Below are positions 32,934 through 46,143 of a stretch of DNA of 64,000 bases, one piece after another. Numbering within the stretch: position 1 is the stretch's first letter; each line of letters opens with the position of its first letter. The notes beneath the pieces were generated by a model that did not search any database, was not told the origin of the DNA, and saw only the letters and a program-made list of their open reading frames with translations. Origin of the DNA: Epiperipatus broadwayi (Eukaryota; Onychophora; Udeonychophora; Euonychophora; Peripatidae); the NCBI GenBank assembly GCA_028023455.1, contig JAQFVV010000063.1, positions 4,399,081-4,463,080 on the forward strand, given 5' to 3'. The translations under genes were made by a program, and so were the position numbers.

Positions 32934-34514
32934 TAGAACCGTAAAACTTTGAAATGTTTTTACATTGAAATGTTTTTAAATCTAAATTCCCTCTCAGTAG
33001 TTGAGATTTGTTAGGTAGATGTATTTAACACTATATCGTAAAACATTTTGATCAGATTTATTTAGTAGAAATAGTAATAGATTGGAGTGTAATTTATGTA
33101 GACAAACACAATTTGGCTATACCAAGAGTTTGCAAATAAAAATAATTTGGAAAATCAGTTGGAATTTTCTTATATAAAGATTTGATATTCTGTTTTTTTT
33201 TTTTTAATTTTGTAGTAAGTTATCCGTTAAAATTTATCATCATATAATTATATATTCAATGATATTTATATTGTAAAGATATGCGAATGTCGTTGTAAAA
33301 AGAAAAAAAATTCGCTATAAAAATAATACCGTACTTTGATTTTAAAAGTCCCCCCCCCCTTTTTTTTTTCTTTTTGCTTTTATATTGCTTTTGTCTCTTG
33401 CTAAAGGGTTAATTCAGTTATTAAAGGCTAACCAAAATTAGAAGAAAAAAGACTAAATCAAAATTCTAAAAGTAAATTTGACTTAATTTTGTATGCGCAA
33501 ATGCGCACATATATAAATGTAGTACGTATTAGTACTGAAACAAATACTTATGCACACGCACCCAACTATATTTTTGATGAGTATATGAATATTATTTAAA
33601 AAAACTTGTCTAAATGACTATAACTTCAAACTTTTGCTGCAAACAACTTTAAAATTATAGAAAAGTTAACTCATCTTGGAATGACATTATTTTAATTTTA
33701 GCTTTATAATTTGAAAATAAGAATATTAAAATTATTTGCAAACTTTTTTTCTCCACGTATTTATTTAGAGACGAAATAAATTCCCCTAAATTTAATATAA
33801 TTTTCTGACATCACATGTTGTTTTAAAATCATATAATTCTTTAAATAAGATTAGAAAAAATATTGACTTCTCTATACAATATAATGATTAATTTTAAGTG
33901 AATAAATTACTTAAAATGTGCAAAATGATTAGGTAGGGATTAAATTAATAATATTCGGTGACTTTGGTATTTTTATTTCCATGTTTAAAATCATACTATC
34001 AAAGCCTCAGCAGAAACAGCCTACAAATTAGAAGGAAAAATCTCATCTTAAATGTTTTGGAATTCCGTCCTATAAACCAGTTTAGTAATTTACTTGTTTT
34101 GCATTTTTATTTTATCTTATTTAATTTAATTCTCAAGTTATGCTTCTGAGCTATTTAGCTTTCTTATAAAAAATTAAACTCCAACAAATTTTAAATAAAA
34201 TTAATCTTTAATCAAAATAAATTAGTAAGATATTGATCCCATAGAAAATGAACTCTTCAAATTGTCAAATTTTTTAAAAGAGATTTTAACGAATTAATAA
34301 ATATTATGATATACTTTCGTCTAAAGTTTGAAACCCCAATTAAGAATCTTTAAAGATCATCATTATGTTAATATAAACAAAGGGGAGGGGGGGGGAGAAA
34401 AAATTCACTAAAAATTATTTAAACTTTTATACTATTTACTTATTTAATTATAAAATGTTAAAGCTTATTGACTTGGTCAAATTCTATTTTGCTTATAGTA
34501 GTTTACCATTAAAC
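32934..34514. other. AT-rich intergenic DNA, nothing recognised
   Basis: No gene. Homopolymer tracts (C then T) occur at 33350-33370 and G-rich tracts at 34382-34396. The frame at 33958-34149 is AT noise. Confidence 0.5.
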
Positions 34515-34617
34515 GTATTTCTCACGTGTCATAAGCATCAGCCGGAAAGAGAACTCACTAACGGGGACAACTGCTTGTAAAGCATCTGTCGCTGACCTCT
34601 CGACCACCAATGCTTGA
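34515..34617 (-). mobile_element. tRNA(Val)-derived mini-SINE, copy 4
   Basis: Same layout as the copy at 5683-5785, with small deletions (aactcactaacgggg in the T arm) and no long T-run left. The flanks taccattaaa (34504-34513) and taccactaaa (34619-34628) look like a target duplication with one mismatch. Confidence 0.78.
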
Positions 34618-34629
34618 CTACCACTAAAA

Positions 34630-34745
34630 GCATATTGGGCATCATGTATATCTTTCACATGTGTGTGGTCATGTATATCCGTTGTTTAAAATAGAGTGGA
34701 AAATGAATAGACTAAAAAGCATAAGTTCAAATTCCTCTATTTATC
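34630..34745 (+). mobile_element. Hammerhead/Pol III-box repeat family, fragment
   Basis: Starts with 'gcatattgggcatcatgtat', the segment just after the hammerhead GAAA, then 'cacatgtgtgtggtcatgta' and a box B-like 'agttcaaattcc' near 34723. The CTGATGA half is absent. Confidence 0.65.
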
Positions 34746-35241
34746 ACTCTACCAGTAATGAAAACAATCTTGATTTGTTGGTATTGATTAAATATTTATA
34801 TGCATCAAATTAACTGTCTTTCTGTGTATTGTGAACGTTCTTCATAGATAAAATGCTTTATCAAAGTTTAACAAAGATTTTATGTGACATTTAACATTTT
34901 TACTATAATTTGAGAAGTTATACTTAATAAATTAAACTATTAATCTATACATGAAACCTCTACAGAAAGCTTCTAAAAATTTTCACTAAGCAAGTGCATC
35001 AATTATCATTAATATCAATTTGTTTTAAAAATTGATTTCTCAGTAATTTCAAAAAAGAAAAAAAGTATATACCTTATATACATTTTTGTCTTTTTATTTA
35101 AAATTAAATGAATATACAAGAATGAATTAATTCAGTCACTAGTTTTAAAAATAGTTATTGAATTAATTAATTTATGAAAACCACATGCTTTATTCAAGTT
35201 AAATATATTAACAGAAATTGTGGTGATATATATATATATAT
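34746..35241. other. AT-rich intergenic DNA, nothing recognised
   Basis: No gene identified. A short (AT)n lies immediately left of the LTR element. Confidence 0.5.
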
Positions 35242-36925
35242 TGTACCGGGTCGAACCGCAGAAACCACTTACTTATACATAAGTTTTGACCAGTTTAAAA
35301 CTCCTTCCTGATATATTTATAATCTTATAAATGTTACGTGGACAAACCGGCACATTTGAGCAATATGGGAGATCTTATTCATAGCTTTAACTATCAACAA
35401 TGGCCCATCTCAGCTAGATTCAAACCCCTACTATCCAAATACTTTATTTGTTTCGGGGTAAACCCCGGGGTGCCAGCTAGTCTGATGACTAACGTATTCG
35501 GGCAGTAGGCTCATAATCCAGCGCTCGAAACATTCCCTAAAACTAGATCAGTCTAATTTTAATTCAATAATAAAATTATACAAAATTTGTGGTGGAACAA
35601 ATTAATAAAAAGGTTGGTAAAAAGAATTGACCGACAAATAAAGTTTAAATTTGAAGACATTTTATTTTAATTAACATTAATTAAGTTTAAAGATAATTTA
35701 TTACCCAACATTAATTGACTAAATTTAAACATTTTTATAAATCTAATTTAACACATGCACATTTTTTTTAAAGTAACACATTATAACATATATCTGGTGA
35801 AAAGCATAAATAATATATGACATTGTTAAATTAACTGACATTCACACACGCACATAGATAGTTCATTTTATGCATGCTTAAGAGTTCAAATTACTTTACT
35901 CAGTAGGATTGATGAATTACAGCGGTGGCTACTATGTATAAATGATCATAAATAAATGTTTACCTAGGATTTTTGGAATGTGGATATTGCTTGTTGTTGG
36001 CTGCTTCTGCTGCTTCTGATGGATTATATCTAACCGGTTAGATTTGGATGTTTCTTGAAGAGATTTTATGCGAATCCATTGGCTTTATTCTTGAAGACAG
36101 TTGAACGTTTGACGGAGGATTTCTGAGTTGTTATGCAGACATTATTTCACAGGCAGATTTTGATGATCTTGTTGGACCAAAAAGGCTGAAGCATGAGTGT
36201 ATATTTCCAAAAGCTGCTCAGCAATGCATTTTTGTTTCTGAATACATAATAGAAATGCACTGTTATCTCAACTGAAACAAGACTGTCACTGCAAACTAGA
36301 CTGAAAAAAAACTCAAACTCCGATAAAAATCTGGCTATTTATGTATCCGAATTGTTTTCGTTTTAATATCCTCCGACAATAGGTGTAACAGGTGTTGTCG
36401 AAATTCCATTAGTAATTAATCCTATTACAATGTGTTTTTGAAGATAATTTAATTAGTAGTAGCTTTCATAAACGTATTGTTTTATATCTTTAATTAGTAG
36501 CCCACCCCTGGTGTGGTTTTTTAAAATCTTTATTTAACTTAATAGCCATTGCTGTGTTTTCCAAATATAATTTCTTTTTTAACTTTCATTTACACACACA
36601 TATATATATATTTTTAATATTATTCTAACATGCATACATTTATTTACACTCACACACACATATATAATTTATTATAATAAGCTTGAATGAAAAGAGATTT
36701 ATATTTTTTTTTAAATTTTAAATTACTTATTTTTACGAATACTAATTTAGAAAAACTTTATTTTCTTTTATAACACTTTTAGTTTGACTTTAAGACAACC
36801 CCCTTCCCACTTTTAATCTTTTATTTCAAACTCTTTTACGAAAGATTTTTTTATTTTATTTTAATAGTTTTTTTTAGACAAAATTATTTTATATACATGT
36901 GCCAATTTGGCCTTGGCACATTACA
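35242..36925 (-). repeat. LTR of element 1 (3' LTR in sense orientation)
   Basis: 1684 bp, tgtacc ... cattaca. Near its right edge an inverted repeat (gtgccaa ... ttggcac, 36899-36919) is the start of the sense-strand LTR. A tRNA-like stretch ('gggcagtaggctcataatcc' then 'gctcgaaac') lies at about 35501-35530. Confidence 0.85.
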
Positions 36926-36940
36926 CCCCCCTCCGTTTTA
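36926..36940 (-). promoter_or_regulatory. Polypurine tract of element 1
   Basis: The minus strand reads AAACGGAGGGGGG-type purines directly before the sense-strand LTR start TGTAATG. This is the priming site for plus-strand synthesis in LTR elements and it fixes the LTR edge. Confidence 0.75.
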
Positions 36941-38275
36941 GAGTAAAATGCGTCATTTTTGACCATTTTATCTCTTGCAATTTTAATTCTTGACTCTAAA
37001 GATTTATTAATTTATTATTTTTCTAAGTTAGCTTTTTAATATCTTTTACTTAACATACAAAGGGCAATCTGTTTTGACTATCCTTTTTTTTTATCTATGC
37101 TGAATACATTGTTCACAATGATCTAAATCATGGATAATGACCACTGGGACAAACTAATTTTGTGGCACAGGGATCTTTTAGAAACAATACGGAAGCAGAT
37201 TCGCTGACTTAAACTGACTTATATGTATACAAAATCAAAGCTTCATTTGCTGGGTTTCTACCAGACTTGGAAAAAAAAATCACTGCGAATGGCAGGAATT
37301 TTCAACTGTCCATTTTTGACTTACGCTTTGGAAAGAGGAATGATCCCTGATAAGTCCGTTACGGGTACTAAACTTTATCCAGTCGGCAGCTTTAAACTTA
37401 TCCGTAATTAAACTTATTTCTATACTACCCTCATTCCCTTTTGCTATAGATAAATTCATACACATGTGTATACGTGCAGCACAATTATACACCTACTAAT
37501 ATTCTAAATATTGAGTTATTACTGGATTTGCTTACAGGGAATCTATAATAAATAAATCCCTTCTTGCAAGCATCATGAGGTGCAGCAGTTCCAAGAAAAT
37601 AACCTAAAAGGATATCTGGATAAATATATTTCAGATATGCATCATGAGGTATCGTATTTACCCGAATATTACCAGTGTATGTGCGCGTATATACACATGT
37701 ATACTTATACACACTTAATACACTTAGATTGACTTTATATTTTTTATTATTAATCCTACAATATTATATTTAATTCATACGACTAATATCTTACATATTT
37801 ATTTATATTACACTATTATTCTAATCACGGACATTAGTTTACAAATTTATTTATATTACAATATATATATATTTTAAACCATTACTTTAACTTCTTTATT
37901 TACATGCATATATTTAAAAAAAAACTATTTTACTTTATTATGAGTCTTTCCTTATTATACAGATATTTGACTTGACTTAATTTCTTTAAACCATTTATTT
38001 ACTTTCTTTTATTAACTTGCGTGTATTCAAAACTATTCTATTTTAACGTGCGTGTACTCAGAAAAAAAAATCTTTTATTTTACGAAGCCTCCATTATTAT
38101 TATTGCTTTAAAACATTTAATTTATTATTCAGTTATTTTTAATTTTATTATTTTAGTTTTAAATAGAAGTTTCAGATTTAAACTTCTCAAATTATTGACA
38201 TTAGAATAATCATATTCCTGCTCAATGTCCATTTCCGGTCTTTTTGTTTATTTCCTTGACTATTCTGCCTGTTTA
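36941..38275. other. Interior of element 1 with no recognised coding sequence
   Basis: This is where pol would be expected on the minus strand. Only short frames occur (for example 37280-37492 and 37485-37712, minus) and I recognise no pol motif. Confidence 0.5.
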
Positions 38276-39035
38276 CTATCTTTTAAATATGTCCGGCGGT
38301 TCCTTCTTTCTTTCTACTAACTCACTAATATAAATTATACTCCATATTCTCACATCTCTCTTTCGATTAAAATTTATTTTATCTTTTTCTCTTTCCGTTC
38401 TATTTTCAACCTTGTACATTAGAAAACCTTTAAGCTTCACAGACTTCCGTATTTTTTTTAACAGTGAATATTTTTTCCTATTCTTTCTCTTAGTTTTAAA
38501 TCTCCATTTAAAATGAACACAAACTTTTACTTTAACCTTTTTAAATTTTTGTAAAAACTTTTCAACGCTATCTTCTACCTTGAACTTATGTCTCTCTTCT
38601 ATTTCTTGATCTACATTTATTTCTACTTTATCTGTTGCAATGCTATCTGATTCTATTTTAATTTCTATCTCTTTGATCACCTCAACTTCCTTTTCATCTT
38701 CCTGACTTTCTTTAACTAAATCTATCTCTATGATCTCTTGATTTTCCTCTACCTTTCCTCTAATTTCACATCTTATTTCCTTCATTTCTGTAATCATTTC
38801 TATTTTGACCTGATTAATTTCTTTCATCAATTCTGTTTTGAGTTGTAACTGGCCTTGTTTAAACTTCTGCCATAATTCTTCTTAGGTCTTGTTGACTTTG
38901 TTTAAATTCTTGCATCATATTCATCATCATTTTTATCATCATCTGCATCTCATATATTTCTTCTTTCTGTTTCTCTACTAACTGTGGATTTTTAAAATAT
39001 ATTGGGCTTTCTACCGGCTCCATTTCTTCATTCAT
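38276..39035 (-). pseudogene. Gag-like coiled-coil protein of element 1, frame broken
   Basis: The first part starts at ATG 39035 (MNEEMEPVESPIYF...) and is open for 58 codons to a stop at 38859-38861. The reading then continues in another frame from about 38870 to 38276 (184 codons from its own Met at 38830). The N-terminal half is Met/Glu/Lys-rich and predicted helical (MQMMIKMMMNMMQEFKQSQQ). The middle is acidic (QEDEKEVEVIKEIEIKIES) and the end is basic (KWRFKTKRKNRKKYS). This resembles the coiled-coil N terminus of the gag-like frame in element 2. Gag identity rests on position next to the primer-site end of the element and on composition, not on a recognised capsid motif. Confidence 0.55.
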
Positions 39036-39409
39036 AGTTATGCTATTACTTTTTATTTTTTTAAATTATCTTTTGCATTAACAAATCAAAAATTATTATT
39101 GTTGTTTATTTTTCTTACTAAGATGGAAATATACGCTAACTTTACCCCCTTTGTCCCTTTTCTCTACCCGATCCTAATGCTTTAGCTCCGCCCAAAACAC
39201 TCAACTGTCTCTGATTTAACATAATGATTTATTTTAATTAACGTAAATAGCATAAATCTCTCTTCATTTAAAGGAAACAAAAAAAAGGTTTCGGTCAATT
39301 ATTTTTTTTATTTTCAAATTAATACCACTTTACGTAATTTCACTTTTCTATAAAAAATTTGTCAAACAAGAAACACAGTATTTGATTCCTATTGTTTTTT
39401 AGGTCCAGG

Positions 39410-39429
39410 CCCAAATGTTGGGAAAGCCA
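39410..39429 (-). promoter_or_regulatory. Primer-binding-site-like sequence of element 1
   Basis: On the minus strand TGGCTTTCCCAACATTTGGG begins 5 nt inside the sense-strand 5' LTR. The TGG start and CCCAAC...GGG body resemble a tRNA(Lys)-type site, with mismatches. Confidence 0.5.
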
Positions 39430-39434
39430 TTTAA

Positions 39435-41100
39435 TGTACCAGGTCGAACAACAGAAACCACTTACTTATACATATATATAAGTTTGGACTGGTTTCAAAC
39501 TCCTTCCTGATACATTTATAATCTTATAAATGTTACGTGGACAAACCGGCACATTCGAGCAAAATTGGAGATCTTATTGATGGCATTAACTATCAACAAT
39601 GGCCCATCTTGGCTGCTAGATTCAAACTCCTACTATCCAAATACTTTATTTGTTTCAGGGTAAACCCCAGGGCACCAGCTAGTCTGATGACTAACGTATT
39701 TGGGCAGTAGGCTCATAATCCAGCATTCAAAACATTCCCTAAAACTAGCTCAGTCTAATTTTAATTCAATAATAAAATTATACAAAATTTGTGGTGGAAC
39801 GAATTAATAAAAAGGTTGGTAAAAAGAATTGACCGACAAATAAAGTTTAAGTTTGAAGACATTTTATTTTAATTAACATTAATTAAGTTAAAAGATAATT
39901 TATTACCCAACATTAATTGACTAAATTTAAACATCTTTATAAATCTAATTTAGCACACGCACATTTTTTAAAGTAACACATTATAACATATATCTGGTGA
40001 AAAGCATAAATAATATATGACATCATTAAATTATCTCACATTCACACACACGCACATAGATAGTTCATTTTATGCATGCTTAAGAGTTCAAATTACTTTA
40101 CTTGGTAGGATTGATGAATTACAGTGGTGGCTACTACATATAAATGATAATAAATAAATGTTTACCTAGGATTTTTGGAATGTGGATATTGCTTGTTGTT
40201 GGCTGCTTCTGCTGCTTCTGATGGATTATATCTAACCAGTTAGATTTGGACATTTCTTGAAGAGATTTTATGCGAATCCATTGGCTTTATTCTTGAAGAC
40301 AGTTGAACATTTGACAGAGGATTTCTGAGTTGTTATGCAGACATTATTTTACAGGCAGGTTTTGATGATCTTGTTGGACCAAAAAGGCTGAAGCATGAGC
40401 GTATATTTCCAAAAGGAGCTCAGCAATGCATTTTTGTTTCTGAATACATAATAGAAATGCACTGTTATTTCAACTGAAACAAGACTGTCAATGCAAACTA
40501 GACTAAAAAAAACTCAAACTCTGATACAAATCTGGCTATTTATGTATCCAAATTGTTTTCATTTTAATATCCTCCGGCAATAGGTGCAAAAGGTGTTGTC
40601 AAAATTCCATTAGTAATTAATTCTATTACAACATGTTTTTGAAGATAATTTAATTAGTAGTAGCTTTCATAAACGTATTGTTTTATAACTTTAATTAGTA
40701 GTCTACCGCTGGTGTGGTTTTTTTAAATCTTTATTTAACTTAATAGCCATCGCTGTGTTTTCCAAATATAATTTCTTTTTTAACTTTCATTTACATATAT
40801 ATATATATATATATATTTAATATTATTCTAACACACATACATTTATTTACACTCACATGCACATATATAATTTATTATAATAAGCTTGAATGAAAAGAGA
40901 TTTATATTTTTTTTTAAATTTTAAATTACTTATTTTTACGAATACTAATTTAGAAAAACTTTCTTTTATAACACTTTTAGTTTGACTTTAAGAAAACCCC
41001 CTTCCCACTTTTAATCTTTTATTTCAAACTCTTTTACGAAAGATTTTTTTTTTATTTTAATAATTTTTTTTAGACAAAATTATTTTATATATATATATAT
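39435..41100 (-). repeat. LTR of element 1 (5' LTR in sense orientation)
   Basis: Direct repeat of 35242-36925. It ends in an AT run at about 41083-41100, without the terminal 'catgtgccaatttgg' to 'cattaca' segment of the other LTR. Confidence 0.85.
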
Positions 41101-44100
41101 TATAACCTACACTCCAAACACCACTCATATACACTATAGGAGTAAATGCCCAGGGTGGCAGTTCTATTAATGAATAGAGCAATTTAACAATACATCTGAT
41201 ATAAAATTATTACTGAGACTCTTTACCTATGTCTACATTCAGCTCAGCTCAGTGGGAGATTACAGGAAGTTCATAAAATATATAATTAAAAATAAATGAA
41301 GAAAGAAATATTATAAAACATTAAATAAAATATAAATTCTTTTGTCAATTAACTGCGTGATAAAGAATAACAATGTTTATTTGTAAGACTATTAAAATAT
41401 CCTTTCAACTTAATTTCTTCCATCATCCAAGTATAACATATATCAGCTTGATATAATTATATCACTAAACAATTCTATGACTTGGCATATCATCATCTAA
41501 ACAGCTACCTTAATGCCATTCAAGGAATATGCAATAAGATCTCAGGGAATTTAAAAATAAACACCATTGAATTAAAGAAAATATATTAGCCCATAATTTA
41601 TACTTCTAAGTTATAACAAAAGATAATGAGATAAATTGACTAAATGTTGTACTGTATTTAGCAATTAGATAATGATGAGAATAGGGTTTATTTTAATCTC
41701 ACATCATCATCTAACCAATACATTAACTAGGTAACCTTTCTTATACGTTTATCAAATGGCAATGTCTCTTATAATGTTTGGATTAAGAAACCAAGATTGT
41801 CAGACACCAGCAAATTTGATATTATAACTATAAAATAATATATCTACTTTATAATAGATGTATGAAATGTGGAGATGTGGAAATTGAAACACGAATGTAT
41901 ACAAGAATAACTTAAGACACAGTTTTTTTTAAATAAATAAACAAATCATTTATTATACTGAAAATTTAATTTAATATATTTATTTACAATAAGACTGCTT
42001 GTCTTAATAATTTTAAATTCTCAAACAAACCTTGGACATCAATTTGGGATTATCTCTATTATATTACATTATTTATACCTTTTTGAAATCAAATTAACAA
42101 CAAAACTTTAATATTCTAACTTTGAATACCTGCCTTGTTTAAGCGTTTCATTTAAACATATCATTAAATAAATAATATATTATATTATTGTCACAATAAA
42201 TATTTATGAGAGAATATTCTATTGATTAATAAAATAAATCAAACTAACATATTTTGCCATCAACAAAGCAACTTTCTCTAATTAATTAAATAATCATTTT
42301 TAATTACATATACCTTTCACGCATAACAATAAATCATATTTATTCTGATGGTTTGATGATTTATAACTCTGTATTAAATGAATATAATATGTTTCAAAAT
42401 ATATATTTTCCATTTTTAATTTCAATAACTCTATACTTTTATATCCGCAATATTGTTTATATTACGTATGTGTGTGTCCAAGCAACAATAATAGAAAACA
42501 ATCCTTTCCACATACTATCCATTCATTAAAAACATATTGAACATTTACTTCATTTCAGACAATGTCATAGACCAGCCAACAAATAAGACACTAATATCCC
42601 ATCAAGAATTTAATTTAAATATTAATCTGGCCACATATTAACTAACGCAGAACTATATTTTCATGATTATACAAACTACATGTTCCAAGGGAAATTCACA
42701 TAAACTCTTACTTAATACTTCTACAATAATTCCTCTAATTCTGAAATACACTATTGGTGTGGGACTTTTTTTCTCACCACCAGGACTATAAGAAAAACAT
42801 CACTTAACTTCAAAACTATCCTTTCATAATATGCATATAATATAAACTAGGCTCTACTCATGGAAAATTATTAAAAATACCACATGGGCAAAATCTCTTA
42901 TCCCTACAAACATAGAATGCATCCAGATTACTTTCCATTCCCAAAGCTCTTCTACATATCTAACATTATATATACACACTGGCAGATAAATACATACAGA
43001 TAACCTACTCATCTGTTCAATTCTTTGGAATATGACAACATCCGAAATTTATACATAAAATATCTATAAATTGAGATCTCCACTAAGCAAATGTAATAAT
43101 TGTGCAAAACACACACACACACAAATAAGAATATATGAAAAAAAAATCAATTCCAATTTATATATTATGCAAGCAACATGGTAATTAAATAATACATTAA
43201 GGTATAACTTTTAATTTAGAATAAACTTTAAACTATTTTTAAAATTTGATAGTTATAATTATTACGAATGAGGTTTCTTTACCATTTCTAGCAGACTATT
43301 TCTATTATAGGTTCGTTGATTTAGAGGCCAGGATTCTCACTTTGAGATAAGAAAATAAACAAAAATAAATATAAACCTCTCTCTAACAATATAATAAAAC
43401 AAAAAAATATATATATTTCTTTCCTTTACCTTCGTAAAAGAAAAATAAAACATATTTGTATAAAATCAATTTTTTACAAATGTATCCTCCATTCATGAGT
43501 ACGCTTTCTGAGACAATCTAGAAGTTTATACAGCCCAAAATTATAAACAAAACATAATAATAAACATGTCTATCTATCTATCATATACATTGATGATGAC
43601 AAAAAAAATAAAGAAGCAAAAGTCATTTGTTCTTTGACTTAAAATAAAAAGTTCACATGCAAAGCCTTCCTCCAAGTTTATTGAATGCTATGGAGATAGA
43701 TGTCAAACTGAGGTCGATTATAAAATGAATTTCTGTAGGATAAAAAAAATCATAACATAAATATGATCTAGCATCTCCAATGTTCTAGCATAGCTACTTG
43801 AGCTCACTACATCACACATAAGTAATCAATTTTTATTATGACAGAAATATGAAAGACCTACATTGGTATCAATTATTTAACTCATTCCATAGTAGTTTTT
43901 TTAAATTAGCAATTATCCTTTATAGACTTCTTGAATAACATTTATTTTTCCAATATTTATATGCTAGCATACGCATAGTTATTTTTAAACATTGCAAATT
44001 AATATGTCTTAATACATTGATAATTCCACAATTAAATAATAGCTTATTTCATAATGCATTCTTATCGAAGAGAACAGAAATATACTGCATTCCCATCCTT

Positions 44101-44252
44101 CCATGCGATTTAAGTATATATTTAATAAGTAGTATCTTTTAGTTATTTGGGGTAATTCACATTTTATTTCTTTCATAAAAGCACATATTATTTTAAGAAT
44201 TCACAATAAATAAATAAAGTCATTTTCCCATAATAAATTTAAGTATAAAATG

Positions 44253-44498
44253 TTATTTTAAAATACACATATCCTCTAATTTAACTTTTGTAGAAGTATG
44301 ATAAAAGATATAATGAAAATTTAAAATAAATTCTGTAAAAATGTTCTGCACACATTTCCTAATGATATAATAAGATACAAGTAGATTAGTTATATGATTA
44401 TAAAGTTCATACATTCTATCTTTCTTCTTAATGATAAATAAATAAAGTAATGCAAGCTTAATCTTATAGATATACATGTTAAAAATAGCAATAAGCAA
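44253..44498 (-). CDS. Small LTR-borne frame, copy A (doubtful)
   Basis: 81 codons on the sense strand of the element, MLIAIFNMYIYKIKLALLYL at the start and STKVKLEDMCILK at the end. The partner LTR carries an 83-codon version (51756-52007) with the same start and end. Conservation may only reflect shared age of the LTRs, since the surrounding DNA is equally similar. It has no known domain; the hydrophobic N terminus could be a membrane segment. Probably not a gene. Confidence 0.2.
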   Translation of the reverse strand: MLIAIFNMYIYKIKLALLYLFIIKKKDRMYELYNHITNLLVSYYIIRKCVQNIFTEFILNFHYIFYHTSTKVKLEDMCILK

Positions 44499-44882
44499 AA
44501 GATGATTAATTCAAACGTTTAAATGAGGTATAGAAATGAAAACCGATGTATCTTCTTATATTTTTAGCCTTGCATGTTAAGTGAAGACCTTTCTTGAAGT
44601 CTACTTTAAGATTTTTGTAAAGTTAATGTGATGCCCAGAAGAAATATTTATTTGTTACAGTGGAAAATAACAATATACTGACTGCAATTATCAACAATAA
44701 TGAGCAATTTTTAATCTAAAACTATCTGTTAAATAGACATCTCTTCCTTCTTCCCCCATCAAAAAGATCATTTCCCTTCAAAAAGTTTAACTCTCACCTT
44801 TTTACACTTAAGCTCATTACATATGCAAGAAATCTTTTTTTTAAAAAAAATTATTCTGACTTTTACAATTAAATCAAGACAA

Positions 44883-45027
<145 letters not shown>

Positions 45028-45679
45028 TAGCTTTTTACAAACTTGAAGTAAATGAATATTAATTAACTGTTAAACAAAAATGATTAATAATTTATTTAAT
45101 TTGGAAACTAATTCACTGATCCAAATATCCATTAATCACTGAGGAAAAAATATTTGTTAAATTATTAAAGACAATTACTGTAATTTAAATATTTTTGTAT
45201 TGTAAATGTCCTATTGTTTGCTGTTATTAAAAGATGAAAAATGGAATGAAACATAATACAGATATACATTCAAGCACATACACTGTAATATAAATATTAA
45301 ACTGTCTTGACTAAATATAATTGAGATGGCTATTAATGTTGATATAAGGATAGGTATCAATGAATAAGGGATTAGGAAACCATTCGAACCAATACTAAAC
45401 ACTAACATAAAATAACTTTGCATCATCCTGACAAAATATACTAATTCCTATAATAAATAACCCTTCTTTCTTGCATTAAATACTTCATTAACTATAACAA
45501 TATTAAGAAATGCTTATAAAATGGTTAATCAAAATGCATAAGCAATCAACATCTAAAGCTTTAAACAATTTCCAGCAAAATTTTAAAATCTTAAGGTTAT
45601 TTCATTTTTTTCTCAAAATGCAACTATTCACTACCGATACAAAGTATCTCAACTCCTTGTGCCCACTCAGCGGGTCACA

Positions 45680-45692
45680 AATCCCCCATCCT
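45680..45692 (-). promoter_or_regulatory. Polypurine tract of element 2
   Basis: The minus strand reads AGGATGGGGGATT immediately before the LTR start TGTGACCC. Confidence 0.7.
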
Positions 45693-45815
45693 TATAAAGA
45701 AAAAAATGAACTAAGTAACACCATTAGGTTATGTTAATCATTATCAAACAACACAAATTGAATTAATTTACACTTTAGCAAACTATGCATACAGAATTTT
45801 ATATTCTCAAACTTC

Positions 45816-46060
45816 TTAATTATCTGGTACTTTAACTGGATATGGTATTAAGCTATGAGCATTATAGATACATCTCATTCCTTCTGGGGTAGAGATCATG
45901 AATGCATTTTCACCCACCTGTTTCACTATCTCATAAGGGCCTTCATAGAGATCTACATTAATTAATTCCCCTTTTACTCCTTTAAGTTTGATCTTAGCCT
46001 TACCTAACTTTCTTTTTGAAAAGATAACTTTCTTAAGAAAATCTATACAAATTTATTGGT
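45816..46060 (-). pseudogene. Integrase C-terminal tail (GPY/F-type) of element 2
   Basis: The minus frame ending at stop 45816-45818 reads KLGKAKIKLKG, then VDLYEGPYEIVKQVGENAFM, then RCIYNAHSLIPY. The 'GPYEIVKQVG' block with a following hydrophobic strand and 'H...L.PY' is the pattern of the C-terminal GPY/F module of Ty3/gypsy-type (and retroviral-like) integrases. The zinc finger and DDE core upstream are missing, so pol has been deleted down to its last 80 or so residues. Its position just before the polypurine tract fits the end of pol. Confidence 0.65.
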
Positions 46061-46143
46061 AATCTTAAGTTTACCTTTAATTTTCAGCTTATCAACTTTT
46101 TCATCATGACTAAAATATCTCATTAACTGTCCTATACTAGATA

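Larger units (their letters stand above)
35242..41100 (-). mobile_element. LTR retroelement 1 (1.7 kb LTRs, reduced interior)
   Basis: Direct repeats at 35242-36925 and 39435-41100 flank a 2.5 kb interior. The LTR starts TG (tgtacc) and the left copy ends CA (cattaca). The sense strand is minus: a polypurine tract lies against the left LTR, a primer-binding-site-like sequence against the right LTR, and a gag-like frame reads on the minus strand. No protease, reverse transcriptase or integrase is visible, so the copy is internally deleted and non-autonomous. The LTRs differ by roughly 5-10 % in stretches compared by eye, largely transitions, so the insertion is not recent. The right LTR lacks the last 25-30 bp and ends in an AT run where element 2 begins. 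Confidence 0.85.

Noticed and set aside
35480-35535. CTGATGA and CGAAAC about 37 nt apart in the LTR of element 1, suggesting another hammerhead
   Set aside because: The base after CTGATGA is C, no stem II can pair the two sides, and no stem I partner exists. The partner LTR has lost CGAAAC.
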